Origin: JANNBN01 sp031430595 | GTDB lineage: Bacteria > Actinomycetota > Acidimicrobiia > Acidimicrobiales > JANYDT01 | Direction of reading: 5' to 3' | NCBI GenBank assembly: GCA_031430595.1 | Contig: JANPBU010000010.1 | Location: 124,001 to 188,000 of the forward strand | Length of the DNA stretch: 64,000 nt | In this document: positions 24,878 through 33,150 of the stretch, piece by piece | Position numbering within the stretch: position 1 is the stretch's first letter | Layout: each line of letters starts with the position of its first letter | Notes under the pieces: model-generated | Database searches by the model: none | The model's input: the letters and a program-made list of their open reading frames with translations, nothing else | Told to the model about the DNA's origin: nothing | Made by a program: the position numbers and the translations under genes

Positions 24878-25746
24878 ACGTTTGAGGCTTGCACGGAAGC
24901 AGCACCAGGAAATTCAATTGCTGTCGAGTGCAACAGTTGTTCACGCACACTCCCTATTTCGGTTGCATCTCTCGGAAAAAGGTAGTGATGAACATTCAGT
25001 TTTCGAGCAACCGCAACATTCAGCGGAAGTAGCGAATTCGACAACGACGCGGTGATTCGTTGAGTGAGTACCAAGGCACCTTCGGTAGTGGTCAGGGGGC
25101 TCAAGATAACAAGCGAGATCGTTTTCGCGTCAGTTGTGATACCTACCCGGTCGACGCCCCGAACCGATTCTCGTGCGGTAGATCCGAGCATCGCCATAAC
25201 GTTGGCTCGTTCCTTTCGCTTGAGACCACCAACCAACCCGGTCGAGAATTGAACCGTAGAAACCACAAAGCTCTCTTCGTAGCGTCGACCCCGAGCGACT
25301 TCGTGGTCAATCACCTCAGCCATCCCACGTGCGTTCAACAAATGCGTTGCGTCGTCGATACTGTCGAAGCTTTCGAGCTTATTAAGTCGCTCACGAAGTA
25401 ATCGCCAGGAAAGCCCACCAATGACACCGAAACTTAAGTAACTCAGCATACGAACCAAAAACAGGCCAGCGAAAGTTGATGTACCCAGCACTTCGATGGC
25501 GCTGAAGCGAAGCACCATGTAGACAGCAGAGGCCACAAGTGCAGCGGCAGCACCGCCAATCACATCGGCAGCAATCACACCAAGGAAAACGGCGATGTAC
25601 ATTGCGGCGGCAATGACTTCAACCCGGTCAACGCCGCGCGCCAGCATCGTTGCGGCCAGCAGACCGAGCGTTGTGACACCAGACAATGCCAAAATCCACC
25701 GGATAGCCCCATGTGTTTGGGCAAGATTCGACTTTGACGTAACCAC
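24874..25746 (-). CDS. Membrane protein with degenerate GGDEF-like domain
   Basis: A 290-residue protein with about four hydrophobic helices in the first 115 residues (for example ILALSGVTTLGLLAATML and AAMYIAVFLGVIAADVIGG) and a cytoplasmic C-terminal domain. That domain starts like a diguanylate cyclase (DDATHLLNARGMAEVIDHE resembles the D-LTGL-NRRG entry), but the GG[D/E]EF active site is replaced by a sequence around VGITTDAKTISLVIL. I infer a catalytically dead GGDEF-like sensor or receptor. It is translationally coupled to the oxidoreductase gene after it. The fold assignment is by pattern and moderate. Confidence 0.6.
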   Translation of the reverse strand: MVTSKSNLAQTHGAIRWILALSGVTTLGLLAATMLARGVDRVEVIAAAMYIAVFLGVIAADVIGGAAAALVASAVYMVLRFSAIEVLGTSTFAGLFLVRMLSYLSFGVIGGLSWRLLRERLNKLESFDSIDDATHLLNARGMAEVIDHEVARGRRYEESFVVSTVQFSTGLVGGLKRKERANVMAMLGSTARESVRGVDRVGITTDAKTISLVILSPLTTTEGALVLTQRITASLSNSLLPLNVAVARKLNVHHYLFPRDATEIGSVREQLLHSTAIEFPGAASVQASNV

Positions 25747-25796
25747 GTTTAAGACGGTACCGCTGAACTCGGCCCGGTTGGTGGCAAACTCTTGCC

Positions 25797-26276
25797 GTGG
25801 CCACTTCTTTTCTCGGATCCCTTCCCGAATATCTTCGGGGCCGGGTGGCGATTTCTGCTTTGGTTGGGTCGTTACTCATACCTGTATCTACGACGACGCT
25901 GAGGGGCTTGCATCACCTCGTGTCGTGTGTTGACGAAATCGAGCAGGTATTTGCCGTCACTGCCATTGATGCCAAACGGGCCATTGTGACCGGGTCAAGT
26001 GTGGTCGTTCGTGAGCCGCCGACCGGTGACTGTGCCAGCGTCGACATGTCAATGAGGGTCCGCCCCGATGGCAAAGGGTTCATTTTGATCAAGATGCCCG
26101 TTGTCAATGAAACCGACCGGGCGTGGTCAACCAGCGTCATCTTGCAACTCGACTCATTAAAGACCTCGGTGTTGATAGGGCGGATTCCAGCTGGCCAGAC
26201 GGCGACCCGAGAGGTGAGGGTTCGACTCACACGGGATTTGAAAAACATCACGGGCACGCTTGTCGTTGGTCCGTAA
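25797..26276 (+). CDS. Hypothetical exported or membrane-anchored protein
   Basis: 159 residues starting with GTG. The first 40 residues contain a hydrophobic stretch (VAISALVGSLLIPVSTTTL) compatible with a signal peptide or anchor. The rest looks like a beta-rich domain (GFILIKMPVVNETDRAWSTSVILQL, then TREVRVRL), similar in feel to small immunoglobulin-like or FxLYD-type extracytoplasmic domains. I do not recognise a family. The gene is divergent from the degenerate GGDEF membrane gene with about 50 bases between. Confidence 0.6.
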   Translation: MATSFLGSLPEYLRGRVAISALVGSLLIPVSTTTLRGLHHLVSCVDEIEQVFAVTAIDAKRAIVTGSSVVVREPPTGDCASVDMSMRVRPDGKGFILIKMPVVNETDRAWSTSVILQLDSLKTSVLIGRIPAGQTATREVRVRLTRDLKNITGTLVVGP

Positions 26277-26379
26277 AGCGATTGGTTGCCCGGAGGATTT
26301 TCTTTGGTGAGGCGCTCAACTTTTGGTCGGTTAGTGCCGATTGACCGTTAGCCCTCTTTCTTTTGAGTACTCGACCCCT

Positions 26380-27159
26380 ATGAACCCGTCCGATCCACAC
26401 ACCATTGAATCCCATGAGCCCATGGCGGATCTGATCGCAATGAGTTCGCCGCGTATCGCGGCCGATGTGTCGAGTGGACTCGCTGGCCTGCTAGCTAACC
26501 TGTTGGCGTCCCAACGGGCCGAACTCGCTGAACCTCAAAGAACGGTTGAATCCGAGCCAGAGGTTGTAGCCGAGGTTTCGTTCATGATCGAAGAGGAGGC
26601 TCCTCTTCCGGTCGCCCGGAAAGCTGCCCCTCCGCCACGTCTGCGCCATGCAAGCTACGAAGCAGAGACACCCAAGCGAACACTGACGTCGAGACAACTA
26701 TCGGGCTTACTCGATGGACTAGAACGAGTCGAGCCACGCCCTGGCGAAGAGGGTCTGCCGCACGCCATACTCTTGATGTCATTCTCGGGCTTTGACGAAC
26801 GTCTCGAAGCAGCGCTTATCCAAGCTTCAGCAGAGCAAATTCAGCAGACCGTACGTAAGGGTGACATTGTCGTCATCGTTGACGACATGGGGCTTGCGTT
26901 GTGCTGCGGCGGCTTGTTTTTCCCGGGTGACGTTGAAGTAATGGGTGCTCGCATTAGACGTCGCACCATTGAACGCCTTTCTGGCGTGATGCAAGGTGTT
27001 GAGTTTTCTATGGTCATTGCCGGCGCGCTTGGTGTTCCCAACGAAGATTGGACAACAATGCTGTATCGAGCGGTCACGACCCTCGATCAATCTGTACTGA
27101 ACGGGCGCCATGACATCATTGTGGAATACGGCGGTAATACGCTGGAAAAGTCGTTATAA
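26380..27159 (+). CDS. Protein with degenerate GGDEF-like C-terminal domain
   Basis: About 259 residues from the ATG of MNPSDPHTIE; the frame is open 39 bases further up to a TTG. The N-terminal half is acidic and Pro/Ala-rich, probably disordered. The C-terminal half follows the strand-helix pattern of GGDEF domains: LLMSFSGFDERLEAALIQAS, RKGDIVVIVDDMGLALCCGG, ARIRRRTIERL and FSMVIAGALGVPNEDW, with the expected order but no GGDEF active site. It probably cannot make c-di-GMP and may be a structural or receptor relative. It ends inside the convergent Nudix gene by six bases. Confidence 0.6.
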   Translation: MNPSDPHTIESHEPMADLIAMSSPRIAADVSSGLAGLLANLLASQRAELAEPQRTVESEPEVVAEVSFMIEEEAPLPVARKAAPPPRLRHASYEAETPKRTLTSRQLSGLLDGLERVEPRPGEEGLPHAILLMSFSGFDERLEAALIQASAEQIQQTVRKGDIVVIVDDMGLALCCGGLFFPGDVEVMGARIRRRTIERLSGVMQGVEFSMVIAGALGVPNEDWTTMLYRAVTTLDQSVLNGRHDIIVEYGGNTLEKSL

Positions 27160-27681
27160 GCGCACGTAGTTCCAGCTAACCGGCAATCCGTTTGCGTAGG
27201 GCATCACACCGTGGAACGGACGGGAATCCGTATCAAAGACCATGGGTAAAAAGTGGCGATCACCGTCCCAAAACGAAAGACCCGACGCGAGCCGTTGTAT
27301 TTCGTCGGCCGAACAGGCCGCAAGTACCCGGTCGTACGCAACCCAACTCAGTGGGCCTTCGTCATTGCTCGGCGGGATTTCGCCGGTGGTGTGACGGGTA
27401 ACGAACACAAACCCGAGCCAGTCTTCCCCGTTCGGCCCGAAACCAGGCCACGAAATGGTTCCTCGCAACGTCAGGTCGTGAGCCTCAAGATTTGCTTCTT
27501 CGAAGAGTTCGCGCCGGGCGCTCGTCACAATGTCTTCATTTGCCTCGAGCTTGCCTCCAAGGCCATTCCATTTGCCAAGTTGTTCGTCGTGCGGCCTCGC
27601 GTTTCTGTGAACCAGCAGCACGTCGAGCGTGTCCGGGTGTTGAACGTAAACCAGTGTGCCGACGATAGGCGTGTAGGGCAT
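27154..27681 (-). CDS. Nudix hydrolase (MutT/8-oxo-dGTP diphosphatase-like)
   Basis: A 175-residue Nudix protein. The Nudix box runs from GGKLEANED through RRELFEEANL, giving the G-x5-E-x7-RE-x2-EE pattern with Ala instead of the usual Gly near the end. The sequence after it (TLRGTISWPGFGPNGEDW) resembles the MTH1/YvcI type of 8-oxo-dGTPase, which sanitises oxidised nucleotides. The start is the ATG of MPYTPIVGTLVYV. The gene diverges from nagA with about 50 bases between. Confidence 0.88.
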   Translation of the reverse strand: MPYTPIVGTLVYVQHPDTLDVLLVHRNARPHDEQLGKWNGLGGKLEANEDIVTSARRELFEEANLEAHDLTLRGTISWPGFGPNGEDWLGFVFVTRHTTGEIPPSNDEGPLSWVAYDRVLAACSADEIQRLASGLSFWDGDRHFLPMVFDTDSRPFHGVMPYANGLPVSWNYVRL

Positions 27682-27733
27682 CCACCAAAACTACCCTTAT
27701 GCAAGGCACACCTTGCTAGGCCATGATGGGTTG

Positions 27734-28888
27734 GTGAGTGCAATTCGACCCCTGTTGTTGCGCGGTGGCGATGTCATGACTGGTGACAGTTGCATCCGTT
27801 CTGACGTGCTGATCGAACAGGGACGAATCGCGAACATCGGCCTCAATCTGCAAATATCTGACGACTGCGAAACGCAAGAGGTAGATGGACATACTGTTTG
27901 CCCTGGTTTTATTGACCTGCAATGCAACGGCGCGTTAGGCATAGATATCACCACTGAACCCAATCGAATTTGGGAACTCGGTGCACATTTACCCCGCTGG
28001 GGCGTCACTTCGTTTCTTCCAACCGTCATCACTGCCCCGCTTGGCCAAATTGAACGTGCCCGTCGCTCGGTACTTCACAAACCCGACGGATACCGTGGGG
28101 CGAACCCGCTCGGGCTTCATATCGAGGGACCATTCCTGAGCAAAGCTCGATCTGGGGCTCATCCCGCGCAGTGGTTGCGATTGCTCAAACTTGATGATGT
28201 GAAGCACTGGTCCCCCGAGAACGGGGTTGCCTTGGTCACGCTTGCACCAGAGCTCGACACCGATCACCATATAATACGTACGCTTACCGAACGCGGAGTT
28301 GTGGTTTCAGCTGGGCATACCGATGCAACGTTTGAACAGATGAATGCTGCGGTTGATGCGGGTCTTTCGATGGTCACTCACCTGTTCAACGCAATGAGCC
28401 CCATGAGCCATCGCTCACCCAACGTGGTGGGTTCTGCGCTTTCTCACCCGCAATTGAGGTCGGGCCTGATTTGCGACGGCATCCATGTCGTTCCCTCAGT
28501 TGTTGATCTGGCGTTTCGACTGCTCGGGACCGAACGAATGGTGCTCGTCAGTGATGCAGTGGCCGCACTCGGCCTTGCACCCCAGCAGTTTCGCCTTGGT
28601 GACACCGACCTTGTGGTTCACAGCGATCGCGTGACGACCACCGATGGGGTGCTTGCGGGCAGCGTGTTGTCGCTCGACCAAGCCGTTCGCAACCTGATGA
28701 CATTTACACGGTGCTCGTTCGTTGAGGCGGCTCGGTGTGCGACATCGACCCCCGCAGCAGTACTTCGTCGCACCGATATTGGTGCATTGCGAGTCGATGA
28801 ACGAGCCGACATTGTGGTGCTGACGCAAGAATTTCGGGTTGCTCAAACGTTCGTCGCCGGTCGGTCAGTGTTTAGCTCGGTTATGTGA
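27734..28888 (+). CDS. nagA: N-acetylglucosamine-6-phosphate deacetylase
   Basis: A 384-residue amidohydrolase that removes acetate from GlcNAc-6-phosphate in amino-sugar catabolism and wall recycling. The characteristic DLQCNGALGIDIT replaces the His-x-His motif of other amidohydrolases, as is usual in NagA. Metal and substrate residues appear in HIEGPFLSKARSGAHP, VSAGHTDAT, MVTHLFNAMSP and LVSDAVAALG. The GTG of VSAIRPLLLRGG is the likely start, although a TTG seven codons upstream is possible. No nagB or PTS gene is adjacent, so substrate supply must come from elsewhere. Confidence 0.92.
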   Translation: MSAIRPLLLRGGDVMTGDSCIRSDVLIEQGRIANIGLNLQISDDCETQEVDGHTVCPGFIDLQCNGALGIDITTEPNRIWELGAHLPRWGVTSFLPTVITAPLGQIERARRSVLHKPDGYRGANPLGLHIEGPFLSKARSGAHPAQWLRLLKLDDVKHWSPENGVALVTLAPELDTDHHIIRTLTERGVVVSAGHTDATFEQMNAAVDAGLSMVTHLFNAMSPMSHRSPNVVGSALSHPQLRSGLICDGIHVVPSVVDLAFRLLGTERMVLVSDAVAALGLAPQQFRLGDTDLVVHSDRVTTTDGVLAGSVLSLDQAVRNLMTFTRCSFVEAARCATSTPAAVLRRTDIGALRVDERADIVVLTQEFRVAQTFVAGRSVFSSVM

Positions 28889-28900
28889 TCGGCCGTCTGA

Positions 28901-29371
28901 TTACAGACCGGCGAACTGACCGATTCCTGAACCCCAACCAAACGATGCAGGTACCGGCCGAAGGAGAGCGGTGTTTGGGTCGATACTGACCACCCTCCCC
29001 TGTCCGTTGTCGACGATGAGGCGGGTACCTCGCCAGAATGTGCGCACGGCAACGTGGGCCGTCACGCGCCCAGCTAGCTGAGTAGTGCTATCTACCGACC
29101 GGCCCAGTCGAAGCGGTGTGCGATGAACCTGATAGCCCTGGCGAGTCTCGATTCTGATGACAAGGTCGCCGTTTTGGGCGTGTGTTACATCGACCGTCGG
29201 TTTTCCTTCAACTTCGAGAATGCCGGGTGCTTGCACCGACCAACTCATTTCGGTATTCGGGACGCCAGCGTTCATCGCAACAATGAGCGCAGCAGCTACG
29301 ACTGCAGAGGCGAAAAATGACACCCAAACGAACAGCCGAGTGGCTGATCGAGAATCAGTCGCCGTCACCAT
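28901..29371 (-). CDS. Hypothetical membrane-anchored extracytoplasmic protein
   Basis: 156 residues. One N-terminal membrane helix (LFVWVSFFASAVVAAALIVAM) follows a short cytoplasmic part; the remainder looks extracytoplasmic and beta-rich (DLVIRIETRQGYQVHRTPLRLG, GRVVSIDPNTALLRPV). I do not recognise a family. It lies downstream of the two-component kinase gene on the same strand with about 85 bases between, so it could belong to the same transcription unit, but the gap leaves this open. Confidence 0.6.
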   Translation of the reverse strand: MVTATDSRSATRLFVWVSFFASAVVAAALIVAMNAGVPNTEMSWSVQAPGILEVEGKPTVDVTHAQNGDLVIRIETRQGYQVHRTPLRLGRSVDSTTQLAGRVTAHVAVRTFWRGTRLIVDNGQGRVVSIDPNTALLRPVPASFGWGSGIGQFAGL

Positions 29372-29456
29372 CCATTCAGTGTTGACCTCACCATGCAGCG
29401 AAACATCATCAATTCTTAGGGTTTTTCGAGTTGCGTTTAGCTAGTTCAGGTCCACC

Positions 29457-30839
29457 TTAGCGAGACCGAGGTAGGCGAATCGTGACAGTTGCCCCTCGAT
29501 TCGGGATCAACGCCAATTCTGCCAAGCGACCACTCTCTTCAAGTACGTGGCTTTCTAAACCAAGTACCGGGGCTTGCGAAGCATCAACGGGTACATCGAC
29601 TGCCGGATTTGGGCTGGGATCTGGGCTGGGATTTGGGCTGATTACTTCAATACGGCCACCATGGGCTGCGACAATCGACGCGGCAATCGGAAGACCGAGC
29701 CCGAGCGAACCTCTCGCGTCGCCCCGTCGATATCGTTCGAACACATACGGAATTTGTTCAGCAATGAATCCCGGCCCGTTATCGATCACGTCGATCTTGC
29801 CGTCATTACCTTCGATCGAACACCGAATGGTGACAGTCGTAGCTCGCGACGATGCATTCCGGACGAGGTTGTCGAGTGCTTGGCGAAGTAGAGCCATATC
29901 GGCTTGCACCAGCACCGAAGGCCCAACTTCAGCGTCGACCGTGCATCCATCAACCCGGGTCGAGGTGGCGATCTCTTCGGCCAAAAGATCAAGACGGAGC
30001 GGGGCCAACCTCGGAACCGCCTGACCGGCATCAAAGCGTGCAAGGTCGAGCATCTCTGAAACGCTGCTTCCGGCCCGCTCGGCTGCGGAGCGAATTTCGA
30101 TAAGTGACTCCGTGTACTCACCCGTGGTGCGCGCCCGAGAAAGCGCATGACCGGCCGACGCTTGAATAACAGCCAACGGAGTGCGCAGTTCGTGAGCAGC
30201 ATCGGCCAGAAAATCGGTTCGTTCACGTAGTAATCGCCGCGCCGGTCGAAGCAGTAGGTGGGCAATTGCGCCGGCAGAAAGGGCGGTCAGCAGCCAGCCT
30301 GCGACCGACCAGCGCCACAAACCAGATCGCATTTCTTTCTGCCAAGGTTCCCACCAACCCATATCAACAAGTGCCACGATCGAAGTTGATTCGTCGTATA
30401 CCCGTGTGAACGACGAAAAGCTTCGACCTTGTTGCGCGAACCATTCGTCCCGTAACGACGAATCGGCCGACTCTGCCAGTTTGAAGAGGGGCGGCTCGAT
30501 GTCAGTTTCCCCGAGTGATTCTGACGTGCGGTCTTTTGATCGAACGATAAACAACAGGCCGTCGTCAACTTTGGCCCCACCGCCAAGAAACGATGACGCA
30601 CCCAGCATTCGCGATTGGGCCTCGAATCGAAGCTGGTTCCAAGCGGAATCCATGTTGGCCTGTACCAACTTGTTATAACTGTGACGCATGACAGGGGCCC
30701 CAACGAGCAGCACAGTGATGGCCACCAGCAACGGAATGCGCTTCAACGATGCACTATTTGTCGCCCGTCCGGCGCGTCGCAGCACCCTCATGACGGCAAG
30801 TCGAATCGGTTGAACAAGCCGCCAAATGGTGCCGATCAT
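29457..30839 (-). CDS. Two-component sensor histidine kinase
   Basis: A 460-residue membrane sensor kinase. Two membrane helices (about residues 30-50 and 175-200) flank an extracytoplasmic sensor region of about 120 residues. The HisKA phosphoacceptor is in DAAHELRTPLAVIQA, and the ATPase domain has N box LVRNASSRA, G1 DNGPGF and G2 GSLGLGLPIA. A Pro/Asn/Ser-rich insertion near the C terminus (NPSPDPSPNP) comes from a 12-bp tandem repeat. The start codon overlaps the stop of the response regulator gene by four bases, so the pair is coupled. The stimulus is unknown. Confidence 0.92.
   Translation of the reverse strand: MIGTIWRLVQPIRLAVMRVLRRAGRATNSASLKRIPLLVAITVLLVGAPVMRHSYNKLVQANMDSAWNQLRFEAQSRMLGASSFLGGGAKVDDGLLFIVRSKDRTSESLGETDIEPPLFKLAESADSSLRDEWFAQQGRSFSSFTRVYDESTSIVALVDMGWWEPWQKEMRSGLWRWSVAGWLLTALSAGAIAHLLLRPARRLLRERTDFLADAAHELRTPLAVIQASAGHALSRARTTGEYTESLIEIRSAAERAGSSVSEMLDLARFDAGQAVPRLAPLRLDLLAEEIATSTRVDGCTVDAEVGPSVLVQADMALLRQALDNLVRNASSRATTVTIRCSIEGNDGKIDVIDNGPGFIAEQIPYVFERYRRGDARGSLGLGLPIAASIVAAHGGRIEVISPNPSPDPSPNPAVDVPVDASQAPVLGLESHVLEESGRLAELALIPNRGATVTIRLPRSR
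29605..29640. repeat. Tandem 12-bp repeat in the sensor kinase gene
   Basis: Three in-frame units of GGATTTGGGCTG (the middle one GGATCTGGGCTG) encode the NPSPDPSPNP insertion between G-box regions of the kinase ATPase domain. Confidence 0.85.
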
Positions 30840-31537
30840 TGACTACTGCTCGTTTCGAGATCCGAAACCATTCGATATCCAACGCCCCGAACCGTTTCTA
30901 TAGGCGACGCTCGATCCGGTAGTTCTAACTTTCGACGTAAAGATGCCACGTGAACCTCAAGGGTATTTGAGAGACCGTCGTAATGAGCATCCCACACTTG
31001 TTCCATTAAGTCGCCCCGCTCGGCGACATCTGGAAATCGGGCCATCAGCACACGTAGCAACGTAAATTCGCGCGCTGCTAGGGCTACTTGCACTCCGGCT
31101 CGCGTGACGGAATGCGTCAACGGGTCAACGATGAGGTCACCTACCGTGAGCGCAGGGCGACGTTCGGCGCGGGGCCTCCGTAAAAGTGCACGGACCCTGG
31201 CAGCAAATTCTTCAAAATCAAACGGCTTAGTCACGTAATCGTCGGCACCCGAATCGAGCCCACCGATCCGGTCTCGCCTTCCGTCGCGCGCCGTCAACAT
31301 CAAGATGTGTGACGTAACGCCTCGGTCGCGCCACTGACGACATAACTCGGCGCCGTCACCATCAGGAAGACCGAGATCAAGCACCACGAGGGAGTAGTCA
31401 TTAACCGAAACAGCCTCATCTGCCGCCAACGCTGTCGCAGCCACATCAACTGCGTAGCCCTCATCGACCAACGCACGGCGCAACACTTGGGCTAGCGCCC
31501 GGTCATCTTCCACTACTAGCAATCTCATTACGTTCAT
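30836..31537 (-). CDS. OmpR-family response regulator
   Basis: A two-domain response regulator of 233 residues from the ATG of MNVMRLLVVEDD. The receiver has the acidic pair VVEDD, the phosphoacceptor in LVVLDLGLPDGDG and the lysine in YVTKPFDFEE. The C-terminal winged helix has AREFTLLRVL and the recognition-helix region LEVHVASLRRKLE. The frame continues 87 bases further upstream but without conservation. The gene is first in the pair and overlaps the kinase start by four bases. It is divergent from gmd, with about 190 bases between the two starts. Confidence 0.93.
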   Translation of the reverse strand: MNVMRLLVVEDDRALAQVLRRALVDEGYAVDVAATALAADEAVSVNDYSLVVLDLGLPDGDGAELCRQWRDRGVTSHILMLTARDGRRDRIGGLDSGADDYVTKPFDFEEFAARVRALLRRPRAERRPALTVGDLIVDPLTHSVTRAGVQVALAAREFTLLRVLMARFPDVAERGDLMEQVWDAHYDGLSNTLEVHVASLRRKLELPDRASPIETVRGVGYRMVSDLETSSSQ

Positions 31538-31728
31538 TGTGTCCCGCCCAGCGGGGTGCAGGGCGCACCTCGAAGCAGTTATCACGCCATATGCGTGCTG
31601 AACAGAACATGAACTGGCCCTCAAGGGCTAGTCAAAGTGCGCCGATGCAGTACCGCAACCGCCCTGCCCCCCCAATACTCTGCCCATTTCTGAACTCAGA
31701 GTTTGTCCCTACGAATAGGCCTGTACCC

Positions 31729-32709
31729 ATGAATACCGTCAAAACTGCGTTGATCACCGGCGTCACCGGACAAGACGGGTCGTACCTCGCAGAGCACCTC
31801 CTCGAACTTGGTTACAAAGTCATCGGAATGGTTCGACGCTCTTCGACGGTGAGTTTTGAGCGGATAGCCCATATTCAAGATCGAATCGAATTGGTGAGCG
31901 GCGACCTGCTTGACGAGGCGTCACTTATCCATCTGTTGGCCCAACATCGTCCGAGTGAGGTGTACAACCTCGCGGCGCAGAGTTTTGTGCAAACATCGTG
32001 GCCCCAGGCTGTGTTTACTGGTGAGGTAACGGGCCTAGGGGTCACACGGCTACTAGACGCAATTAGAGTCGTCGATCCCGCCATTCGGTTTTATCAGGCG
32101 TCGTCATCGGAAATGTTCGGCAAAGTTCAGGCGGTGCCCCAAACCGAAGACACCCCGTTTTATCCACGGTCACCGTATGGCGTAGCGAAGCTGTACGGGC
32201 ACTGGATCACGGTGAACTACCGCGAGTCGTACGACATGCACGCCTCGTCCGGAATTTTGTTTAATCACGAAAGCGAACGTCGCGGCCTCGAATTCGTCAC
32301 CCGAAAAATCACGTACAACGCCGCTCGAATTGCTCACGGGTTGCAACATGAACTTCCACTCGGCAATCTTGATGCGCGACGAGATTGGGGTTTCGCGGGT
32401 GACTACGTGAAGGCCATGCATTTGATGGTGCAGTGTGATGCGCCCGATGACTTTGTGATTGCTACCGGCGAAACGCATGAGGTTCGCGAATTCTGCGAGA
32501 TGGCGTTCAATCACGTTGGCCTCGATTACCGCAACCATGTGGTGCTCGATCAACGTTTCGTTCGACCCGCCGAAGTTGACCTATTGGTTGGAAGCCCGGC
32601 TAAGGCGACCCGTGAACTCGGTTGGAAACCCGAGGTTGATTTTGCCAGCCTGGTATCACGTATGGTCGAGGCAGATCTGGCACTCGTTGCCGCCCAACAG
32701 CGTCGCTAG
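31729..32709 (+). CDS. gmd: GDP-mannose 4,6-dehydratase
   Basis: A 326-residue extended SDR that converts GDP-D-mannose to GDP-4-keto-6-deoxymannose, the precursor of GDP-fucose, GDP-rhamnose and perosamine in surface glycans. The cofactor motif is TGVTGQDGSYLAE, the catalytic region contains ASSSEMFG and the Tyr-x3-Lys of SPYGVAK, and GILFNHESERRG is a family signature. The ATG of MNTVKTALITG is the start; upstream frame extends without conservation. No fucose synthase or other GDP-sugar gene follows, so the next step must be encoded elsewhere. Its 3' end overlaps the remnant at 32656-32868. Confidence 0.93.
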   Translation: MNTVKTALITGVTGQDGSYLAEHLLELGYKVIGMVRRSSTVSFERIAHIQDRIELVSGDLLDEASLIHLLAQHRPSEVYNLAAQSFVQTSWPQAVFTGEVTGLGVTRLLDAIRVVDPAIRFYQASSSEMFGKVQAVPQTEDTPFYPRSPYGVAKLYGHWITVNYRESYDMHASSGILFNHESERRGLEFVTRKITYNAARIAHGLQHELPLGNLDARRDWGFAGDYVKAMHLMVQCDAPDDFVIATGETHEVREFCEMAFNHVGLDYRNHVVLDQRFVRPAEVDLLVGSPAKATRELGWKPEVDFASLVSRMVEADLALVAAQQRR

Positions 32710-32868
32710 GCACGCTGAGAGGCAAAGTATGTCCAGTTCAATCGGTGTGCGATGGTCCAACATGTTCGTCGAGCCATTCAAGTAGCGGACGGGCTCGCCT
32801 CCAGTGTTGTCAGACTCTAAGCGCTCATAGAAGTCAACAGCTGTTTCAGAAAACCCCGAGAATGTCAC
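32656..32868 (-). pseudogene. Possible remnant of a DUF2461-like gene
   Basis: A 70-codon frame beginning MTFSGFSETAVDFYERLESDNT resembles the first 20 residues or so of DUF2461 proteins, which have a GF-xx-A-x-FY-x-L-E-x-DN opening and are normally about 210 residues long. After that the similarity ends and the frame runs into the 3' end of gmd. Its GTG start overlaps the stop of the small gene upstream. I read it as a truncated remnant; it could equally be a short unrelated frame. Confidence 0.3.
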
Positions 32869-33143
32869 CGATCACGACCCATTTCTTCCCAAACAACCTC
32901 GACAAAACCATCAGGTCGAAAGCGGGTTCGAAGTGCCTGGACGGTACGCTCGCTCAGACCATTCCAGCCCAAAAAAGTAAGGGTCTCATCGTCGATCAGC
33001 CAACTTCCTGGGGTTGCGTCTGAGCGAACATCGTCGACGGCATCAGCCTCGAGCACGTCAAGCAGCACCTCCCAATCGGCGTCGCCAATATCGACCAGCG
33101 GATCGGGGGCAAGCATTGCATCGGCCGTAAACAGGCGAATCAC
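32865..33143 (-). CDS. Small hypothetical protein, 92 residues
   Basis: An acidic protein (MIRLFTADAMLAPDPLVD onward) I do not recognise. It begins seven bases after the stop of the nucleotidyltransferase gene, so the two are probably cotranscribed. It has no membrane segment or signal peptide. Its second half (LTFLGWNGLSERTVQALRTRFRPDG) looks like a compact alpha/beta fold. Confidence 0.55.
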   Translation of the reverse strand: MIRLFTADAMLAPDPLVDIGDADWEVLLDVLEADAVDDVRSDATPGSWLIDDETLTFLGWNGLSERTVQALRTRFRPDGFVEVVWEEMGRDR

Positions 33144-33150
33144 GCTAGAG

